Position numbers and translations under genes: made by a program
The notes under the pieces: model-generated
Told to the model about the DNA's origin: nothing
The model's input: the letters and a program-made list of their open reading frames with translations, nothing else
Database searches by the model: none
Shown here: positions 32,996 through 37,530 of the stretch, in pieces
How the letters are laid out: each line of letters begins with the position of its first letter
How positions within the stretch are numbered: position 1 is the first letter of the stretch
Source of the DNA: Desulfurococcales archaeon
Lineage (GTDB): Archaea; Thermoproteota; Thermoprotei_A; Sulfolobales; NBVN01
Direction: 5' to 3'
Length of the DNA stretch: 37,530 nucleotides
NCBI GenBank assembly: GCA_027064885.1
Contig: JAMOOZ010000200.1
Span: 1 to 37,530, forward strand

Positions 32996-33251
32996 GGAGC
33001 ACGTCCTTGTCCTGACCTGCAAGGTAGTGCCTAAGGCACTGAGGACCTACAGGCACTTTGAAGCCGAGATAGCTGTGTGTAGGAGAGCCACATGTCTTAG
33101 CCTTGAGGAACTCCCTGACGAGATCGTTAGAAAGCTCCGCCTCACTGGCGGAATGGTAATTACATCCATGCCTAAGTGGGGCGCCAATATCCTCCCTCCG
33201 TTTAAGGAGGGTTCAGAATATCTTAGATTAGTGCTTAGTGAAGAGTGCTGA
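32988..33251 (+). CDS. Small uncharacterised protein at the end of the hydrogenase unit
   Basis: 87 residues with the start at GTG 32988 (GGAGG nine bases before); ATG 32970 would add six residues. No recognised family. It has four cysteines (TCKVV, AVCRRATC, and C-terminal EEC), one near the end. Such a small Cys-containing protein in the operon might act in assembly, but nothing in the sequence proves this. It overlaps the small-subunit gene by eight bases, so it is co-translated with the hydrogenase. Confidence 0.55.
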   Translation: MIEEHVLVLTCKVVPKALRTYRHFEAEIAVCRRATCLSLEELPDEIVRKLRLTGGMVITSMPKWGANILPPFKEGSEYLRLVLSEEC

Positions 33252-33287
33252 CCAATGGTTTCCATGTTAGAGAATTCAATAACATCC

Positions 33288-33944
33288 TTAACTTCCCGAT
33301 GAGAAGAGTGAGGGTAGTGAACCGAAGTACGTTGTGATTACAGTTAACCATATTAGAAGGGCGTAGTTAACTAGTGCTACTGCAGCTAAAGCGTCGGAAT
33401 CACCGAAGATCTCAGACTTAAGACCCACGAATATTCCTGATAGCCCCGAAAACCATGTTAACGCAAACGTCGCGCCTTCACCCATCAATGTCATTACCTT
33501 CTCATTTGCTAACGTTACCCCGATCACGTTAGCTAGCGAGTACTTCCAGTACACAGGTATCCCGACTATCGAGGTTAGAGTGTAAGCGTAAACGAAGAGG
33601 GAGAAAGCCGTCGCTATTACTGCCGAAGCCAGACCCACGAGGTTCCCTTTACCTCTGACAGCCCATAGCGCCGCATAAGCTATGGTTGACGCGTAGATCC
33701 CGATCTTAATGTAGTCCCATAGCGCATTCGAGTACGCTAGGAACGGGAGCCTCCATGGTAGCTCAACGTTCCTACCAACTATGTGGAAGCATGCCATGAA
33801 TATCAGGAAGAGTGTTGCGCCCGCAACCGCATCCCTAGCGTTCCCCAAGAGAGTAACACCATTTAATTTACTAATTTTAGAGGTATATAACAACGCAACC
33901 ACTGAAGCTAAAACACTGAACAATAGAAAGTGCACACAACACAC
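33288..33944 (-). CDS. Polytopic membrane protein of unknown function
   Basis: 218 residues with about five to six hydrophobic helices. No conserved family motif was recognised. The GTG start at 33944 is preceded by GAGGGA about six bases away; GTG 33935 is an alternative. It lies 24 bases after the M23-like gene on the same strand and is probably co-transcribed with it. It is convergent with the hydrogenase operon, 36 bases from its last stop codon. Confidence 0.55.
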   Translation of the reverse strand: MCCVHFLLFSVLASVVALLYTSKISKLNGVTLLGNARDAVAGATLFLIFMACFHIVGRNVELPWRLPFLAYSNALWDYIKIGIYASTIAYAALWAVRGKGNLVGLASAVIATAFSLFVYAYTLTSIVGIPVYWKYSLANVIGVTLANEKVMTLMGEGATFALTWFSGLSGIFVGLKSEIFGDSDALAAVALVNYALLIWLTVITTYFGSLPSLFSSGS

Positions 33945-33968
33945 AAAGATCCCTCATAACGTATGCTT

Positions 33969-34883
33969 CTAGGATTCCTGAAAACACAATACCACTAAAT
34001 CACCCTCACTTAACGTGAGGTCACACCAATTATTCGGAATAACCTTCACGAAGGATGCACCAATAAAGAAGGCTACGCCGTGAACCCGAACACCATTAAG
34101 TACCGGACGAAGCCTTCGCGACAGCACGACATGCACGTAAGGGCCTGAGGAAAAGTCTACCTGACCAGCAACCGCTTGATTAACCAGCACGCTCGAACCA
34201 GCGCTTATAGGGCCGCAGCCATGGCTACATAGTAGTATAATTCCTGCGTGCCCGTAGTGAGGGATCCCTCCCTCCATAACGCCTAACGAGTTGCCAATGT
34301 CAGCAATCAATGCAGGTAACGTACATACTTTGCCAGAGCACGGCTTAAGGATCACGTACTTGTCCCTCACAACTAAGTCAACAACGTACCTCTGCTGTTG
34401 CACCAGATCTAGGCGCATATTATTCCTTAGGAAATTCACTAGGTCGCCCCGAATGCTTAGCTTAACGCCTCCCCTAGCCCCAACGAAGCTCTCGCTTGAC
34501 CTAACCTCTAGGTGAAGATGAGGGTCAGTCCACCTGAGAAATGTGGGGCTCCACACTAACTCACCTAGCGGGTCCCCTACGTAGACCGACTCACCCGCGT
34601 TTAGGTACGGCTTAACGTGAAGGATCCTGACGTAGGCATCACCGCTTTTGAACCCAAGCACGTGCTCGCCACCAATTACCTTATGAAAGAGTAACTTCCC
34701 TTCAATAGGTGATAGGGCCTCACGCTCTCCCCTAGGCGGGTACATGTCGATCGCGGCTAAGCGGTGATGAGCGTAGTACGGGCTGTTAGTGAAACTCAAG
34801 TAGTGGCGCTTAGGTAACCATACCTCAATACCAAGCGCCTCGCATGCCTTAATCCCCGTACTTCCTCCCCTCCATAGTGACAT
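33969..34883 (-). CDS. M23/LytM-like peptidase-family protein
   Basis: 304 residues. The N-terminal domain (about 35-130) resembles the LytM fold: H40 and D46 ([12 protein letters not shown]), H89 ([20 protein letters not shown]) and the HxH motif DPHLHLEV with H122/H124. Bacterial members cut peptidoglycan peptides with Zn2+. Archaea of this type lack murein, so the substrate is unknown. The first His-Asp spacing (x5) differs from the usual x3, so activity is uncertain. The C-terminal half (about 150-304) is an unassigned domain. No signal peptide is evident. Start ATG 34883; a TATA-like element lies only 8-14 bases upstream, so the start is somewhat uncertain. Confidence 0.68.
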   Translation of the reverse strand: MSLWRGGSTGIKACEALGIEVWLPKRHYLSFTNSPYYAHHRLAAIDMYPPRGEREALSPIEGKLLFHKVIGGEHVLGFKSGDAYVRILHVKPYLNAGESVYVGDPLGELVWSPTFLRWTDPHLHLEVRSSESFVGARGGVKLSIRGDLVNFLRNNMRLDLVQQQRYVVDLVVRDKYVILKPCSGKVCTLPALIADIGNSLGVMEGGIPHYGHAGIILLCSHGCGPISAGSSVLVNQAVAGQVDFSSGPYVHVVLSRRLRPVLNGVRVHGVAFFIGASFVKVIPNNWCDLTLSEGDLVVLCFQES

Positions 34884-34890
34884 GGTTAAG

Positions 34891-34898
34891 ATATTTAG
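34891..34898 (+). promoter_or_regulatory. TATA element between the divergent M23-like and cysS genes
   Basis: ATATTTAG lies about 26 bases before an expected start near 34920, just before the GTG starts of cysS at 34922 or 34934. It is close to the start of the divergent gene at 34883. It best serves cysS. Confidence 0.35.
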
Positions 34899-34933
34899 GG
34901 GGTTCCCACTATGGTGTGTCGGTGTTGCCTATT

Positions 34934-36358
34934 GTGTTGCGTGTGTATAACACGCTAAGCAGGGAGGTAGAGGTTTTCGAGCCCTTCGAGTCCGGACTGG
35001 TTAAGATGTACGTATGCGGCCCAACAGTCTACGACTACAGCCACTTAGGGCATGCTAGGACGTACGTGGCGTTCGACGTAATCAAGCGGTACTTAAGGTT
35101 GAAGGGGTATGACGTCATACACGTACAGAACATCACGGACATAGACGATAAGATCATTAGGAAGGCTAACGAGGAGGGCGTCTCATGGAGGGAGATAGCT
35201 GACAGGTACACCAAGGACTACCTAGAGGGGCTGGAGAAGCTGAACATACATGTCCACATACACCCACGCGTCTCTGACCACATACGCGAAATAATAGAGT
35301 TCATTCAAGCCCTCATAGATGCAGGCTACGCCTACGTAGCTCCATCCGGCAGCGTGTACTTCGACGTAGACAAGTTCGACGACTACGGGAGGCTAAGCGG
35401 GAGGTTATCGAAGGAACTGTGGGGGCAGGAGGAGGGCTTCGTTAAGGAGAAGAAACACCCCTACGACTTCGCGCTATGGAAAGCCGCTAAGCCTGGGGAG
35501 CCGTGGTGGGAATCACCCTGGGGTAAGGGCCGGCCTGGATGGCACATCGAGTGCTCCGTTATGAGCTCGAAGTACTTGGGTAAGCGCTTTGACATCCACG
35601 GCGGCGGTCAGGACCTCATATTCCCGCACCACGAGAACGAAAGAGCTCAGAGCGAGGCGAGGTTCGGTATTAGGCCATGGGTGAAGTACTGGCTCCATAC
35701 AGGCATGTTCAGGTTAGGCGGAGAGAAGATGAGTAAGAGCTTAGGCAACATCGTGACCCTCAAGGAGGCGTTCAAGAAGTGGAGGCCTGAGGTCATAAGG
35801 CTATTCTTCGCCACACTGCACTACAGGAAGCCCGTGGAGATGACGGAGGAGTCCCTCAAGCAGGCTGAGAGGTCCTTCAGCAGGTTAGTAAGTACAGTGG
35901 AGCTCCTGAAGAAGCTCATGCAGGAGATCGAGCCGGACCACTCACTCGGTAAGAAGCAGCTACGCGTGCTCAACGCGATAAGCGAGGCGAGGAAAGGGTT
36001 CTACGAGGCCATGGACAGTGACTTCAACGCGAGTAAGGCGTTCGCCCACGTATATGAGTTAACCACCGTAGTATTCAGGGATCTCAGCCAGAAGCCCTTC
36101 GCGGCAGGGGTGCTGAGGGCTTGGGAAGTACTGAGGGAGTTCAACGAGGTTCTTGGGGTGCTCGACAAGTACTTCGCTGGCGGTGAGGGAAGTGACGAGT
36201 TAGTGCGTAAGCTCGTGGACTTAATAGTGGAGGTAAGGCAGGAATTCCGCAGGAGGAAGGAGTGGGAGATTGCCGACAGGATACGCTCTGAGTTAGCGGC
36301 GCTAGGCATCAGGTTAATGGACAAGAAAGACATGACTGAGTGGATCATGGAAAGGTAG
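34934..36358 (+). CDS. cysS: Cysteinyl-tRNA synthetase
   Basis: Charges tRNA-Cys with cysteine; class I synthetase, 474 residues. The active site motif HLGHART (HIGH) follows [17 protein letters not shown] is the second signature. Zinc-site region residues are C in CGPTVYD, C in GWHIECSV and H in FPHHENE. The C-terminal anticodon-binding helices are present. Starts at GTG 34916, 34922 and 34934 are possible. The last gives MLRVYNTLS, the common N-terminus, and has GGTG nine bases upstream. Confidence 0.95.
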   Translation: MLRVYNTLSREVEVFEPFESGLVKMYVCGPTVYDYSHLGHARTYVAFDVIKRYLRLKGYDVIHVQNITDIDDKIIRKANEEGVSWREIADRYTKDYLEGLEKLNIHVHIHPRVSDHIREIIEFIQALIDAGYAYVAPSGSVYFDVDKFDDYGRLSGRLSKELWGQEEGFVKEKKHPYDFALWKAAKPGEPWWESPWGKGRPGWHIECSVMSSKYLGKRFDIHGGGQDLIFPHHENERAQSEARFGIRPWVKYWLHTGMFRLGGEKMSKSLGNIVTLKEAFKKWRPEVIRLFFATLHYRKPVEMTEESLKQAERSFSRLVSTVELLKKLMQEIEPDHSLGKKQLRVLNAISEARKGFYEAMDSDFNASKAFAHVYELTTVVFRDLSQKPFAAGVLRAWEVLREFNEVLGVLDKYFAGGEGSDELVRKLVDLIVEVRQEFRRRKEWEIADRIRSELAALGIRLMDKKDMTEWIMER

Positions 36359-36425
36359 TCCCGCCTTCACCTTGGTTCCTAGAAAGAATTTTACCAGTCA
36401 CACACAGATTTTTACGGTCGCGCGA

Positions 36426-37256
36426 ATGCTTAAAGGTGTGAACGTTACAGTATTAGCGCTCGTGCTGGTAATATTCGTAGTTATTTCCGTGCTCTGGGCC
36501 CCTCCCCTCGTAGAGAAACCCATCACAACCACGACCTTCATCGCCCCGATAATAGGTTCAACCACACCACACATACCGGAGCAAGAGGAGAGAGTCACCA
36601 CGACTACCGGGTTACCGACAGGCAAGAATAATGTTAGTATACCGTGGATACTTAAGGTGAAGCCACCTAAGGTCAGACCTAAGATCAGCTTCCTTCAAGC
36701 CCTAATAGGCAGGGTTAAGGGGTTCTTCGCATGGCTCTCCAGCCTCTTCACCCTCCCGTCAGAGCAACCGCGCAACACAACAGCACCCAGCGAAAATAGG
36801 GAGAGCTTCCTCCTACCCGCAACATTAATTGCTTCGGCCACGCTAGCGGTTCTCGGCGCCTACGTCATGGTAATCAGAAGGAGAGCCTCGAAGGGGAGGA
36901 ACGTAGTCGTGATTAGGAGACGCGTGCGTAGGGGCGGGATCGAGGAGGGTAAGGAACCCAGGGAGTTAGGCGTGAGCTCCCCGGAGAACGAGCTAGTGAA
37001 GGCCATTAAGGTGCTGGCCACTAGGCTAGGGAAGATGACGGGACGTAAGCCCGACATAATAACTCATAGGGAGGTTCTCCGGCTAGTTAAGAAGCACTGG
37101 AACGAACTCAGCGGGGATCTCAAAGTAAGCGCCGTGAACGCAGTCTACTACTATGAGCTATGGCGCTTCGCCGGTAAGGAGCTGAGGAAGGAGTGGCTTG
37201 AGGAGGCTAGGAGGGTTGTGAGGAGCGCTGGTGGTGGGAATGAACCTGCTGCTTGA
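36426..37256 (+). CDS. Membrane protein with C-terminal DUF4129-like domain
   Basis: 276 residues. N-terminal helix (about 7-29), a Thr/Pro-rich outside segment (about 35-80), a second helix (about 130-150) and a basic cytoplasmic stretch (RRRASKGRNVVVIRRRVRRG). The C-terminal domain (about 190-265) reads ELVKAIKVLATRLGKMTG, PDIITHREVLRLVKKHW and YYYELWRFAG. It has the pattern of DUF4129, commonly linked to MoxR ATPase-DUF58 clusters and transglutaminase-like proteins. ATG 36426 is chosen; a longer frame from TTG 36372 has no ribosome binding site. The end overlaps the next gene by 17 bases. Confidence 0.6.
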   Translation: MLKGVNVTVLALVLVIFVVISVLWAPPLVEKPITTTTFIAPIIGSTTPHIPEQEERVTTTTGLPTGKNNVSIPWILKVKPPKVRPKISFLQALIGRVKGFFAWLSSLFTLPSEQPRNTTAPSENRESFLLPATLIASATLAVLGAYVMVIRRRASKGRNVVVIRRRVRRGGIEEGKEPRELGVSSPENELVKAIKVLATRLGKMTGRKPDIITHREVLRLVKKHWNELSGDLKVSAVNAVYYYELWRFAGKELRKEWLEEARRVVRSAGGGNEPAA

Positions 37257-37530
37257 TTTGCTTGCATCGGTCGTGGCGCTCGTTACCCTGTATAGGGTGA
37301 TAGTGTTCCTCTTGAGTAAGTGTTGCTTTACTCAAGCTAAGCCTCTTACCAACATCGTTATTCAGCCTCCACTGGGTGATGACTTCCTCTCGGTCGTAGG
37401 TAACCCTAAGGCTATTTGGAGGTATGCTGCGCTGAAGTACGTTGAGGTGCTAGGTGAGTTAACTGGGGTGACGCTAGTGAGTAGGGGCATGATGTATTCC
37501 GTGGGGCCCGCCATGAAGGCTAAGATATTG
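37240..37530 (+). CDS. Start of a membrane-anchored protein, cut by the window edge
   Basis: An open frame from ATG 37240 runs to the window end (97 codons). GGTGGT lies about four bases before it. A membrane helix (about residues 2-22, LLLDLLASVVALVTLYRVIV) is followed by a soluble part with AIWRYAALKYVEVLGELTG. It overlaps the DUF4129-like gene by 17 bases, so it is in the same operon. A DUF58-type or related protein would be usual there, but the visible part does not show it. Confidence 0.5.
   Translation, partial: MNLLLDLLASVVALVTLYRVIVFLLSKCCFTQAKPLTNIVIQPPLGDDFLSVVGNPKAIWRYAALKYVEVLGELTGVTLVSRGMMYSVGPAMKAKIL

Noticed and set aside
1-37530. CRISPR arrays, insertion sequences, tRNA and rRNA genes
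   Set aside because: No regularly spaced repeats, transposase motifs, terminal inverted repeats, or tRNA/rRNA-like sequences were seen in the gaps between genes.

Overview
The window looks like a chromosome segment of a hyperthermophilic archaeon of the Thermoproteota (Crenarchaeota), most compatible with a Desulfurococcales-like lineage. Supporting signs are GGTG/GGTGA ribosome binding sites, frequent GTG and TTG starts, dominant AGG/AGA arginine codons, TATA boxes about 25-30 bases before genes with little or no leader, a Ser/Thr-rich linker on a membrane-anchored sugar-binding protein, and a membrane-bound [NiFe] hydrogenase next to a multisubunit Na+/H+ antiporter. The assignment is inferred from gene content only.

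Left part (1-6022): a complete ABC importer of the sugar/oligosaccharide type (binding protein, two permeases, ATPase) in one tight operon, followed by a membrane-bound family 2 glycosyltransferase. Then comes a 353-base gap with a GC-rich, hairpin-forming island that may be a small RNA. Next are a DUF364 protein and, convergent with it, argG-argH (last two steps of arginine synthesis). Behind argG sits a gene for an amino-acid-metabolism regulator with an ACT domain (COG2150 type). The argG promoter carries a perfect palindrome.

Middle (10.5-16.9 kb): small membrane and regulatory genes (Thr-rich two-helix protein; ribbon-helix-helix regulator with direct repeats at its promoter), an orphan protein, an MFS transporter, a tandem-duplicated MgtE/SLC41-type cation transporter, and two very tryptophan/glycine/proline-rich proteins. 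A 1.1 kb stretch without an intact gene holds, on the minus strand, multiply frameshifted remains of two lipid-type membrane enzymes: a UbiA prenyltransferase and a dolichol-kinase-like (COG0170) protein.

16.9-21.5 kb: a 1106-residue secreted, membrane-anchored protein combining a glutamine-amidotransferase-like domain, a GHL10-type glycoside-hydrolase-like domain, a coiled-coil stalk and a C-terminal membrane anchor. It is followed by a convergent DUF72-PadR regulator pair.

21.6-33.25 kb: an energy-conservation island in two transcription units. The first encodes an Mrp-type antiporter (F, G, DUF4040, B, C, E, D). The second encodes a GltD-like flavoprotein, a four-cluster HycB-like ferredoxin, a large ND-type proton-channel subunit, a small unknown subunit, a NuoH-like subunit, a NuoC-NuoD-fused [NiFe] large subunit, HycF- and HycG-like iron-sulfur subunits and a small unknown protein. 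Together they suggest a complex that passes electrons to protons (or back) and couples this to ion pumping. No formate dehydrogenase catalytic subunit is visible.

Right end (33.3-37.5 kb): a polytopic membrane protein and an M23/LytM-like protein on the minus strand, then cysS, a DUF4129-like membrane protein and the start of another gene, probably part of a DUF4129-type cluster.
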